From NCBI GenBank assembly GCA_026986455.1, contig JALSON010000012.1, forward strand, positions 1-5,768: a stretch of DNA of 5,768 nt, in the 5' to 3' direction. The DNA is from Thermococcaceae archaeon. Its GTDB lineage: Archaea > Methanobacteriota_B > Thermococci > Thermococcales > Thermococcaceae. Shown in pieces: positions 1-5,634 of this stretch. The position numbers and the translations under genes were made by a program. Positions within the stretch are counted from its first letter, which is position 1. Every line of letters starts with the position of its first letter. Below the pieces are notes generated by a model. The model saw only the letters and a list, made by a program, of their open reading frames with translations, made no database searches and was not told the origin of the DNA.

Positions 1-73
1 CAACCCAGCCCGTGAAGAGGTTCATCTTATTCCACAGGCTCTCACCGTGCCTGACGAGAACGAGATATGCCAT
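1..73 (-). CDS. Cofactor-dependent phosphoglycerate mutase-like protein (5' fragment, runs off left edge)
   Basis: Only the first 24 codons are in the window. They read MAYLVLVRHGESLWN, then KMNLFTGWV. This is the N-terminal signature of the histidine phosphatase superfamily, with the phosphate-accepting His9 inside RHGE. The following WN...NLFTGW stretch is typical of 2,3-bisphosphoglycerate-dependent phosphoglycerate mutase (GpmA/dPGM), which interconverts 3- and 2-phosphoglycerate in glycolysis, rather than of generic phosphatases in the superfamily. The start is ATG at 73, preceded by a strong GGAGGTGA site with five bases between. An ATG four bases upstream (77) is in another frame and soon hits a stop. 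The gene begins on the base after the stop codon of the membrane protein gene, so the two are almost certainly co-transcribed and probably translationally coupled. Family assignment is firm. The exact substrate cannot be settled from 24 residues, and a related sugar-phosphate phosphatase is possible. Confidence 0.82.
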   Translation of the reverse strand, partial: MAYLVLVRHGESLWNKMNLFTGWV

Positions 74-589
74 TCATCTCACCTCCTTCTGTCCGATTCT
101 GATGAATGAGAGAGCGAGGAGCGCTATCGCTGTGTAGGTGACGGCAAAGTAAAGCTGGATGGATATGAGATGCATCGGCACCGCCAGCATCAGCAGGATT
201 CCGGAGGTTCTGAGATAAGGCTCGCCCAGCAGCGAGGCGAGCTCCCTCAGGCTCAGGTAAATGAAGTACAGGAGAACAAGCTGGATGGCGAGGAATGCCA
301 CATGAACCCCGTTGTATATTACAGGAGTGACCCTAACGGGGGTTATGGCGAATACCCTGTGGTAGCTGGATATTCCGAGAAAAACCTTGACAATCCAGAG
401 GGGCAGCGATGCTGCGAATGCAAACAGCGAACCGGTTATATTCCTCAGAAGGGTTTTTCTATCGGTTTTTCTGAATGCATCCCTGAGCAGAAGCAGGCCT
501 GCAAACGTGAGGGGATAAATCATGGTCATTAAAAGCAGCGAAACGATGTAGCCGAAGGCAATCTTTTTTATCTGCTCCAAGCCGCTCAC
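74..589 (-). CDS. Multi-spanning membrane protein of unknown function
   Basis: I do not recognise this 171-residue protein. It is strongly hydrophobic, with about four or five likely membrane helices near residues 12-35, 52-72, 93-114, 129-147 and 148-164. They are separated by short basic loops such as RDAFRKTDRKTLLR (36-49). No catalytic or metal-binding motif is visible and no signal peptide is needed. The start is uncertain. GTG at 589 lies about 22 bases after a TATA-like run and could be a leaderless start. TTG at 580 has GGTGA five bases upstream and would shorten the protein by three residues. The gene begins 39 bases after the AAA+ ATPase gene in the same direction and ends directly against the mutase-like gene (TGA followed at once by ATG), so it is probably in an operon with that gene. 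That it is coding is supported by the membrane-helix pattern, the tight gene packing and the downstream coupled start. Confidence 0.75.
   Translation of the reverse strand: MSGLEQIKKIAFGYIVSLLLMTMIYPLTFAGLLLLRDAFRKTDRKTLLRNITGSLFAFAASLPLWIVKVFLGISSYHRVFAITPVRVTPVIYNGVHVAFLAIQLVLLYFIYLSLRELASLLGEPYLRTSGILLMLAVPMHLISIQLYFAVTYTAIALLALSFIRIGQKEVR
79..86 (-). promoter_or_regulatory. Ribosome binding site of the mutase-like gene
   Basis: The minus strand reads GGAGGTGA, fully complementary to the archaeal 16S rRNA 3' end, five bases before the ATG at 73. It lies inside the last codons of the membrane protein gene. It selects ATG 73 over the out-of-frame ATG at 77. Confidence 0.85.
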
Positions 590-590
590 C

Positions 591-620
591 AGAAAAGGTT
601 AGGGGGAATAAATAAAAAGG
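591..620 (-). promoter_or_regulatory. T-rich intergenic stretch: TATA-like box and/or ATPase terminator
   Basis: Between the ATPase stop (629) and the membrane protein gene the minus strand carries CCTTTTTATTTATT followed by CCTTTTCT. Two readings fit. The first is a TATA-like box (about 607-617) that would start transcription near the GTG at 589. The second is T-runs acting as an archaeal intrinsic terminator for the ATPase transcript. There is no clear stem-loop, which archaeal terminators do not require. The sequence alone does not decide between them. Confidence 0.4.
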
Positions 621-628
621 TAGCGGGC

Positions 629-3019
629 TCATGCTCTTGCCTGCTTGAACTCCTCCGCAACCTTTCTGTAGTATTCAACCCTCTCCCTGCTCACGCTCGG
701 ACCTATCTTCTCCAGAGCCTCTTCAAAGTCCTTCATCGTAACCCTGACCTTCTGCCTTACCTCGTCCATCTTCATTCCGGGCCTGAGAATGCCATCCTTA
801 AGTGCTCTCCTCATTGCCGCCATTGCTGCCTCCCTGCACACAGCTTCAATATCCGCTCCAGTGTATCCCTCAGTATTTCTGGCAAGCTCTTCAAGCTTAA
901 CATCCTCTGCCAGCGGCATCTTCCTTGTGTGGACCCTGAAAATCTCCAGCCTCGCCTTTTCATCCGGCGTCGGCACGAGTATCAGGCGATCGAACCTTCC
1001 CGGCCTGAGTAAGGCTGGGTCGAGGATGTCCGGCCTGTTTGTGGCAGCTATGACAACAACACCGCTGTTCTCCTCTATACCGTCCATCTCGGTGAGGAGC
1101 TGGTTAATGAGCCTGTCCGTGACCCTGTTGACATCACTTCCCCTGCGCGGGGCTATGGCATCAATTTCATCTATGAAGACCACGGTTGGAGCCGCCTGCC
1201 TCGCCTTCCTGAAGATTTCCCTTATGTTCTTCTCGCTCTCGCCGACCCATTTTGAGAGAACCTCAGGCCCTCTGATGCCGATAAAGTTGGCCTCACTCTC
1301 AGTTGCAACGGCCTTTGCAAGCAGGGTCTTACCAGTTCCCGGCGGGCCAAAGAGGAGGATTCCCTTCGGCGGGTTTATGCCGAGCCCGAGGAAAGCTTCT
1401 GGATACTTCAGAGGCCACTCAACAGCCTCTCTGAGCTGCTCCTTCACATCCTCAAGGCCACCTATATCCTCCCAGTGCACGTTTGGAACCTCAAGGAGAA
1501 CTTCCCTCAGCGCCGACGGCTCAACCATCTTGAGGGCCTCATGGAAGTCCTTCCTCGTAACCTTGAGCTCCTCAAGGACCTCCTTGGGTATGCTCTCCGC
1601 CTCAAAGTCTATCCGACCGCTCTTGATCAGCCTTCTCAGTGCTGCCATTGCCGCCTCCCTCGCCAGTGCCGCCAGGTCGGCACCGACAAAGCCGTGGGTC
1701 TTCTCTGCAAACTCATCAAGGAGGTCATCAATGAGGCGGTGCTTCACCTCGTCGTAGAGCCTCCCGTCAAGTTCTCTCAGGACTTCCCTGACATCCTCCT
1801 CGCTCCCAGCCTTCTCGACCTTTTCAATCGCCCTGTCTATGACATCCCTGAACCTTTCATCTCCCCTCAGGTTCTCAAGGATTTTCTTAACCCTGCTCTT
1901 CCTGAATTCCGGTTCAATCGGCATTCCTCTCGTGTGTATCTGGAGGATTTCCTTCCTCCCCTGTCTGTCAGGCACTCCAATTTCAATCTCCCTGTCGAAT
2001 CTTCCGGGCCTCCTCAGGGCGGGGTCGACTGCGTCAGGCCTGTTTGTTGCGGCTATGACTATAACTTTCCCCCTGCTCTTCAGGCCATCCATCAGTGTCA
2101 GCAGCTGGCTCACGACCCTTTTCTCTACCTCTCCGGTAACCTCCTCCCTCTTCGGAGCAATCGCATCAATCTCATCAATGAAAATAATGCTCGGAGCATT
2201 TTCCTCTGCCTCTCTGAAGACCTCCCTGAGCCTCTCCTCACTCTCGCCGTAGTACTTGCTCATTATCTCAGGACCGTTTATTGCTATGAAGTGTGCGTTT
2301 GCCTCGTTGGCGACGGCTTTAGCTAAGAGAGTCTTACCCGTCCCAGGCGGGCCGTAGAGCAGAACACCCTTAGGCGGCTCAATACCGAGCTTCTCGAATA
2401 TCTCAGGGTGCTTTAGAGGGAGCTCTATCATCTCCCTGATCTTCTGAATCTCCTCCTTGAGACCGCCTATGTCCTCGTAGGTAACCCCGAGAACGGCCCT
2501 CTTGGCAACCTCCTTGACAGGCTTTTCGCTGACCGTGAAGTCCGTGAAGTCCGTAATCTGGACTATGCCGGCGGGAGTTGTTGCGGTTACAACGAACGTC
2601 AGCTCCTGACCGAGGATTCCGATTTTAACGTAGTCCCCTCTGACAACGGGTCTTCCTATGAGCCTTGAGTGCAGCCATTCAACGAAGTCGTGGCCGAATC
2701 TGATGGGCTCCGTCGGGGCGAGAATTACTTTTTTGGCCTCCTTAACCTCAGCCTTTCTCACGGTAACCTCGTCCCCAAGCCCGACTCCCGAGTTCTTCCT
2801 GATGGTTCCATCCATCCTTATGAGTGAAAGCCCTTCATCCTCGGGATATGCCGGCCAGACGACTGCGGCGGTGTTTTTGGTGCCTATTATCTCAACTATG
2901 TCGCCGGGTTGAACGCCAATTTCGCGCATGGCCTTTCTATCGATCCTCACAATTCCCCTGCCCACATCCCTCTGATAGGCAGAGGCAACCTTGAGCTTGA
3001 TCTCCTTCTTTTCGGTCAT
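629..3019 (-). CDS. Cdc48/VAT-type two-ring AAA+ ATPase
   Basis: This 796-residue protein is a complete member of the Cdc48/p97/VAT family, hexameric cytosolic unfoldases that pull proteins out of aggregates or complexes using ATP. The N-terminal region (about 5-180) is the double-psi beta-barrel plus second subdomain that binds substrates or adaptors. Ring D1 has Walker A GPPGTGKT at 223-230, Walker B IIFIDEID at 278-285, the sensor AATNRPD at 323-329 and the arginine-finger region RRPGRFD at 336-342. Ring D2 repeats this with GPPGTGKT 558-565, VVFIDEID 613-620, AATNRPD 658-664 and RPGRFD 672-677. Both rings look ATP-competent. Two oddities are a charged insert of roughly 55-60 residues in the D1 lid (about 371-438) and a C-terminus ending EEFKQARA without a hydrophobic-Tyr-X tail. 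ATG 3019 has GGAGGTGAT four bases upstream. It follows hsp20 by 84 bases with its own Phr-type promoter, suggesting a heat shock role, as known for the Pyrococcus furiosus AAA+ gene in the Phr regulon. Confidence 0.96.
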   Translation of the reverse strand: MTEKKEIKLKVASAYQRDVGRGIVRIDRKAMREIGVQPGDIVEIIGTKNTAAVVWPAYPEDEGLSLIRMDGTIRKNSGVGLGDEVTVRKAEVKEAKKVILAPTEPIRFGHDFVEWLHSRLIGRPVVRGDYVKIGILGQELTFVVTATTPAGIVQITDFTDFTVSEKPVKEVAKRAVLGVTYEDIGGLKEEIQKIREMIELPLKHPEIFEKLGIEPPKGVLLYGPPGTGKTLLAKAVANEANAHFIAINGPEIMSKYYGESEERLREVFREAEENAPSIIFIDEIDAIAPKREEVTGEVEKRVVSQLLTLMDGLKSRGKVIVIAATNRPDAVDPALRRPGRFDREIEIGVPDRQGRKEILQIHTRGMPIEPEFRKSRVKKILENLRGDERFRDVIDRAIEKVEKAGSEEDVREVLRELDGRLYDEVKHRLIDDLLDEFAEKTHGFVGADLAALAREAAMAALRRLIKSGRIDFEAESIPKEVLEELKVTRKDFHEALKMVEPSALREVLLEVPNVHWEDIGGLEDVKEQLREAVEWPLKYPEAFLGLGINPPKGILLFGPPGTGKTLLAKAVATESEANFIGIRGPEVLSKWVGESEKNIREIFRKARQAAPTVVFIDEIDAIAPRRGSDVNRVTDRLINQLLTEMDGIEENSGVVVIAATNRPDILDPALLRPGRFDRLILVPTPDEKARLEIFRVHTRKMPLAEDVKLEELARNTEGYTGADIEAVCREAAMAAMRRALKDGILRPGMKMDEVRQKVRVTMKDFEEALEKIGPSVSRERVEYYRKVAEEFKQARA
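2534..2554 (-). repeat. Short in-frame 9-bp tandem repeat in the ATPase N-domain
   Basis: On the plus strand the unit CGTGAAGTC occurs twice in a row, followed by a third partial copy. On the coding strand it encodes TDFTDFT (residues 156-162), near the end of the second N-terminal subdomain. Being a multiple of three it keeps the frame. It may be plain conserved protein sequence rather than a recent duplication. Confidence 0.6.
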
Positions 3020-3023
3020 TTAT

Positions 3024-3032
3024 ATCACCTCC
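3024..3032 (-). promoter_or_regulatory. Ribosome binding site of the AAA+ ATPase gene
   Basis: The minus strand reads GGAGGTGAT, complementary to the 16S rRNA tail over nine bases, with four bases before the ATG at 3019. It fixes the start and predicts strong translation. Confidence 0.88.
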
Positions 3033-3036
3033 AGAC

Positions 3037-3074
3037 TTTTTTGACCGATGATCTTAATTTGATTCTGATTTAAA
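3037..3074 (-). promoter_or_regulatory. Probable ATPase promoter with a degraded Phr operator
   Basis: On the minus strand a TATA-like TTTAAA lies at 3074-3069 (-55 to -50 from the ATG). A 23-base window at 3059-3037 keeps six of the ten fixed positions of the Phr consensus (TTTnnTnnC, five bases, GnnAnnAAA). The promoter-distal-facing half GTCAAAAAA (3045-3037) is perfect and the other half is mostly lost. Operator and TATA sit at the same distances from the ATG as in the hsp20 promoter (operator -40 to -18, TATA starting at -50). The transcription start would fall near 3045. The TATA and its upstream element are weak, so part of the ATPase mRNA may come from hsp20 read-through. Confidence 0.55.
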
Positions 3075-3103
3075 CAGGGGGAGTTAAAAATGAAAGCAGC
3101 AAA

Positions 3104-3601
3104 TCACTCAATCTTCACCTCAAATCCCTCTCCGCCCTTCTTGGCGGGGTGCTTCTTTGGAATCCTGATTTCAAGCACGCCGTTGTTGTATTTGGCTCTG
3201 GTTTTCTCGGGGATAACCTCCTCCGGCAGGCTGATTACCCTGCGGTAGCCGCTGTAGTACCTCTCGACCCTTATTGCACCCTCCCTCTCAAGCTCCTTTT
3301 CTCTCCTGACCTGAGCCTCAATGTAGACGGCGTCCTCCGTGACCCTGACCTTTATGTCCTCCTTTCTGACTCCCGGAAGCTCTGCGGTTATTACGAACTC
3401 GTCTCCGCTGTCGAAGATGTCAACGAATGGCTCTCTCCAGACCCCTCCCCTTTCCTCAAGCTCCATACCGGGTCTCCTGTATGACCAGAGCCTTGGCCCG
3501 CGGAAGAAGTCATTGAAGATGCTGTCAATCTCCTCCTGGATTTCCCTCATTATGTCGAAGGGGTCCCAGATGTCCCATCTCCTCTCCCTTCTCCAGACCA
3601 T
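3104..3601 (-). CDS. hsp20: Small heat shock protein, Hsp20/alpha-crystallin family
   Basis: This 165-residue cytosolic chaperone forms large oligomers that bind unfolding proteins without using ATP. The N-terminal arm (1-55) starts MVWRRERRWDIWDPF and carries the IQEEIDSIFNDFF helix. The alpha-crystallin domain spans about 57-150, with REPFVDIFD at its beginning, ELPGVRKEDIKV in the middle and the family hallmark NNGVLEIRIPKK at 139-150. The C-terminal tail ends with VKI (162-164), which fits the I/V-x-I/V motif that docks into neighbouring subunits. I place the start at ATG 3601, because GGGGGTGA lies five bases upstream and the known P. furiosus protein begins with the same MV-R-RRWDIWDPF pattern. 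The in-frame ATG at 3616 would add five residues, has no ribosome site, and lies only some 12 bases after the predicted transcription start. Expression should be repressed by Phr at normal temperature and released on heat shock (see the operator at 3619-3641). Confidence 0.96.
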   Translation of the reverse strand: MVWRRERRWDIWDPFDIMREIQEEIDSIFNDFFRGPRLWSYRRPGMELEERGGVWREPFVDIFDSGDEFVITAELPGVRKEDIKVRVTEDAVYIEAQVRREKELEREGAIRVERYYSGYRRVISLPEEVIPEKTRAKYNNGVLEIRIPKKHPAKKGGEGFEVKIE

Positions 3602-3606
3602 GGCTC

Positions 3607-3614
3607 TCACCCCC
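3607..3614 (-). promoter_or_regulatory. Ribosome binding site that decides the hsp20 start
   Basis: The minus strand reads GGGGGTGA, five bases before ATG 3601 and downstream of the alternative ATG 3616. Its position argues for the 165-residue rather than the 170-residue protein. Confidence 0.8.
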
Positions 3615-3618
3615 ATGT

Positions 3619-3641
3619 TTTGGTTACCAGTAGTTACTAAA
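3619..3641 (-). promoter_or_regulatory. Phr heat shock repressor operator of hsp20
   Basis: This 23-base imperfect palindrome matches all ten fixed positions of the Phr consensus from P. furiosus (TTTnnTnnC, five bases, GnnAnnAAA). The minus strand half-sites are TTTAGTAAC and GGTAACCAAA, separated by TACTG with the shared G at the boundary. It lies nine bases downstream of the TATA box and covers the predicted start of transcription (about 3628). Binding there would therefore block RNA polymerase recruitment, the mechanism established for Phr. The regulator gene itself is not in the window. Confidence 0.9.
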
Positions 3642-3650
3642 AACTTGGAG

Positions 3651-3665
3651 TTTATAAAGTTTTCG
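3651..3665 (-). promoter_or_regulatory. hsp20 core promoter (BRE and TATA box)
   Basis: The minus strand shows CGAAAAC (3665-3659), a purine-rich TFB recognition element, running directly into the TATA box TTTATAAA (3658-3651). This is a near-ideal Thermococcales promoter. The predicted start is about 25 bases downstream, near 3628, leaving a leader of some 27 bases before ATG 3601. Confidence 0.87.
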
Positions 3666-3774
3666 ATTTTAGTATGATCAGGTTAGGATAATGCTCCGGA
3701 AAAGCGGCTCATCCGCATACCCCTTTTTGAAAGCGCCTCAATGAGAGTGTTATTTAAAACCCGCAACTCGGCCG
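3666..3774. other. Unassigned intergenic segment between nuclease stop and hsp20 promoter
   Basis: I see no gene here. On the minus strand there is a TATA-like TTTTAAATA near 3758-3750, short T-runs after the nuclease stop that could help terminate its transcript, and an open frame of only 11 codons from 3718 without a convincing ribosome site. A small GCGG/CCGC hairpin near 3703-3715 has only four pairs. No box C/D or H/ACA pattern is convincing. Confidence 0.35.
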
Positions 3775-4632
3775 TTAAAGCTCCAAGAAAGATTCAGGGG
3801 ATACCGGATCAGCCATGTATCCCAGACCCCTGAGAATTCTCGCAAACTCTTCTGCAAAGCCGTAAACGGTGAAAACCCTTTCAGGCCTCACAGTTTCAAC
3901 AATCTTTATCAGCTCCCAGAAGTCCGCATGGTTGCTGAGCTTTAGCTGGCCGAAGCCGGAAACTGTGAGCTCCCAGGGGGAAAGCGAGTTCTCAACACTG
4001 GGCGAGCGGTAGGAGCGGAGGACAACATCCCCCTCATCAGAGATGTTGCTGAAAGTTATCCCGAACTTTTCGTAGACCCTCGCGACCTTCACAGCCTCTC
4101 CCGGGGCTTTCACGCTGTAGCCGTGGATTTCAAGGATCTTCATAACCTCCTGTGCCTTCCCCATCTGGTTGACGTAGAGAACCGGCCGTTTTCCCCTTCC
4201 CAGGGCCTCTTCAACGAATGCCACTAACTTCTTCTCCACCTCCTTCGGTGAGGGAAACGTGAAGCCAGGAACCCCGAAAGTGGCCTCGATTATTAGAACG
4301 TCTGCTTTAGGAAACCTGCTCTTCTCAGCAGTTCTCAGCTTGAACCACTTGGTATCGCCGGTGTAGAAGACAGTTCCCGTATCAAGCCACAGTTTTATCC
4401 CTGCTGATCCGAGCATGTGGCCGGCTGGATAGAGCTTAGCCTTGAAATCGCCGAGGTAAAACGTCCTTCCGAACTCAATCTCCCTGTAAAAGCCGCCCTT
4501 GCGGAGATGGCTGAGGAATTTGGTTGCCCTGGTTGAATAAACCCTCTCCCCGCTGACGAAGTGATCTGTGTGGGCGTGGCTCTGGAAGGCAAATCGAGCC
4601 GAGCTGTCGAGCCCGATGTTTCCTATTATCAT
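3775..4632 (-). CDS. Beta-CASP-like metallo-beta-lactamase-fold nuclease (mRNA 3'-end processing factor/exonuclease-like)
   Basis: This 285-residue protein is a metal-dependent hydrolase of the metallo-beta-lactamase fold, of the branch that cuts nucleic acids. Seen in order are the metal site HAHTDH at 19-24, GHMLGSA with the third metal His72, TGD with Asp93, the acidic IIEATFG (Glu116, like beta-CASP motif A) and LSNHADFWEL (His235, like motif B). At the expected motif C position the sequence is FTVYGFAEEF, with Tyr257 where RNA-cutting relatives have His. The protein is short for a beta-CASP enzyme, with only a small cap of roughly 120-215. It may act on RNA or DNA ends in the cytosol, and the substrate cannot be told from sequence. 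I choose ATG 4632. It has no ribosome site, but a TATA-like TAATAA lies about 29 bases upstream, as in leaderless archaeal genes. The longer frame from 4764 would overlap the divergent ABC gene by 69 bases. Confidence 0.85.
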   Translation of the reverse strand: MIIGNIGLDSSARFAFQSHAHTDHFVSGERVYSTRATKFLSHLRKGGFYREIEFGRTFYLGDFKAKLYPAGHMLGSAGIKLWLDTGTVFYTGDTKWFKLRTAEKSRFPKADVLIIEATFGVPGFTFPSPKEVEKKLVAFVEEALGRGKRPVLYVNQMGKAQEVMKILEIHGYSVKAPGEAVKVARVYEKFGITFSNISDEGDVVLRSYRSPSVENSLSPWELTVSGFGQLKLSNHADFWELIKIVETVRPERVFTVYGFAEEFARILRGLGYMADPVSPESFLEL

Positions 4633-4695
4633 TAATTTGAATATAGGTTCCGAAATCCTTATTAGCTTCGTTTCGATAGATATCTTGGTGTTGAG
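4633..4695. promoter_or_regulatory. Divergent promoter region: nuclease (left) and ABC unit (right)
   Basis: These 63 bases must drive both genes. For the ABC gene a TATA-like AATATA lies at 4640-4645, 51-56 bases before the ATG, the same spacing as in the hsp20 promoter. It predicts a leader of about 26 bases containing GGTG (4687-4690) as the ribosome site. For the nuclease the minus strand has TAATAA at 4664-4659 preceded by purine-rich CGAAACGAAG, placing the transcription start at or near ATG 4632 (leaderless). The two promoters overlap face to face and may interfere. No Phr-type site is present. Confidence 0.5.
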
Positions 4696-5634
4696 ATGCC
4701 CGCCTATGTTATCGAGACCAGAGACCTCACGAAGTTCTTCGGGAAGAGGAATATAATCTACCACCTCAACCTGAAGGTACCCGGAGGAGCAGTATATGGA
4801 TTCCTCGGCCCCAACGGGGCTGGAAAAACCACAACAATAAAAATGCTCACAGCAGCCCTCAGGCCAACCTACGGGGAGATAAAGATTTTTGACCTTGAAA
4901 TGCCGCGGGAAAGGGTTGAAATCATGGGGAAGGTGGGCTATATGCCGGAGCAGCCGATAGCGTATGAGGACATGACAATTTTCGAGTTCCTGACCTATAT
5001 GGGAAGACTCTCCGGCATGAAGAGAGAGGAGGCTGTGGCGAGGACCAAGGAGCTTATGAAGTATGTGGGCGTTGGCCGTCTGGCTTTCAACAGGATAAAG
5101 GAGCTTTCATCAGGTCAGAGGCAGCGCGTGGCATTTGCATCGGCCCTAATCGGAAAACCTGAACTTCTAATTCTCGATGAGCCCACAGCCAACCTTGACC
5201 CGCTCGGAAGAATAGAGTTCATAGGAAAGGTTCTTGAGCTGGCGAAGGCCGGTAAGACGATTTTTGTGAGCTCCCACATAGTCAGCGAAGTTGAGAAAAT
5301 GTGCAACTATGTCGGGCTGATAAAGGATGGGCAGCTCATAGAACAGGGCAGGGTGAGGGAGCTCGTCAACGTCGAGGGTACGGACTATGATGTTGTGGTG
5401 TCCGACAACTCAAAGCTCCTTAGGTTTCTGAAGGAACAGATATATGTGCGTGAGGCATGGGAAGAGGAGGGCATCCTCAGGGTGAAGCTTGATGAGAGGT
5501 TCGCCGAGCGCTTTTTTGTCGAGGTACCTGCCTTTATAGCCCGGGAAGGACTGGCGCTCAAGCTCTTCAAGTCCCATACAAGCCCGCTTGAGAGAATCCT
5601 GATGAAGCGCTTTAACGTGGGGTGGGAGGGATGA
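4696..5634 (+). CDS. ABC transporter ATP-binding protein (ABC-2/exporter type)
   Basis: This 312-residue nucleotide-binding subunit powers transport from the cytosolic face of the membrane. Visible motifs are Walker A GPNGAGKT at 38-45, the Q-loop PEQ with Gln86, the signature LSSGQ at 137-141 (usual form LSGGQ), Walker B LLILDEP at 157-163, the D-loop NLDP at 166-169 and the switch His194 in VSSHIVSE. The Q-loop context MPEQPIAYEDMTIFEFL and the following helical segment are typical of the CcmA/NatA-like family of two-gene exporters. Residues about 220-312 form a C-terminal extension beyond the core ATPase, as is common in this family. The substrate is unknown, with drugs, lipids, peptides or ions all possible. 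The start ATG 4696 has GGTG five bases upstream, and the N-terminus AYVIETRDLTKFFG is standard for the family. It overlaps the permease gene by ATGA, so the two form an operon. Confidence 0.94.
   Translation: MPAYVIETRDLTKFFGKRNIIYHLNLKVPGGAVYGFLGPNGAGKTTTIKMLTAALRPTYGEIKIFDLEMPRERVEIMGKVGYMPEQPIAYEDMTIFEFLTYMGRLSGMKREEAVARTKELMKYVGVGRLAFNRIKELSSGQRQRVAFASALIGKPELLILDEPTANLDPLGRIEFIGKVLELAKAGKTIFVSSHIVSEVEKMCNYVGLIKDGQLIEQGRVRELVNVEGTDYDVVVSDNSKLLRFLKEQIYVREAWEEEGILRVKLDERFAERFFVEVPAFIAREGLALKLFKSHTSPLERILMKRFNVGWEG
5621..5630 (+). promoter_or_regulatory. Ribosome binding site of the ABC permease gene
   Basis: The plus strand reads GGTGGGAGGG directly before ATG 5631, within the last codons of the ATP-binding protein. 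GGTG has suitable spacing (six bases). With the ATGA overlap it indicates coupled translation. Confidence 0.65.

Noticed and set aside
789..2326. Long plus-strand open frames (up to 322 codons) opposite the AAA+ ATPase gene
   Set aside because: They lie antisense to a clearly conserved protein, are Ser/Leu-rich low-complexity translations and have no recognisable domain; they are by-products of the codon use on the minus strand.
3602..3616. Start of hsp20 at ATG 3616
   Set aside because: There is no ribosome site before it, the strong GGGGGTGA lies after it, and the family N-terminus matches the start at 3601.
3149..3677. Plus-strand open frames opposite hsp20
   Set aside because: They are antisense shadows of the alpha-crystallin gene; their translations look like nothing known, and one runs through the Phr operator and promoter.
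3674..3715. Possible box C/D small RNA (GATGA and CTGA on the minus strand)
   Set aside because: Only partial C and D boxes are seen, there is no internal D'/C' pair, and no terminal stem; this falls short of an archaeal box C/D RNA.
3684..3718. Eleven-codon open frame upstream of hsp20 (minus strand, ATG 3718)
   Set aside because: It is too short, its ribosome site is weak, and it ends before the hsp20 promoter; nothing supports translation.
4633..4764. N-terminal extension of the nuclease by 44 residues to ATG 4764
   Set aside because: It would overlap the start of the ABC ATP-binding gene by 69 bases on the other strand, the extra residues show no domain, and the fold begins shortly after ATG 4632.
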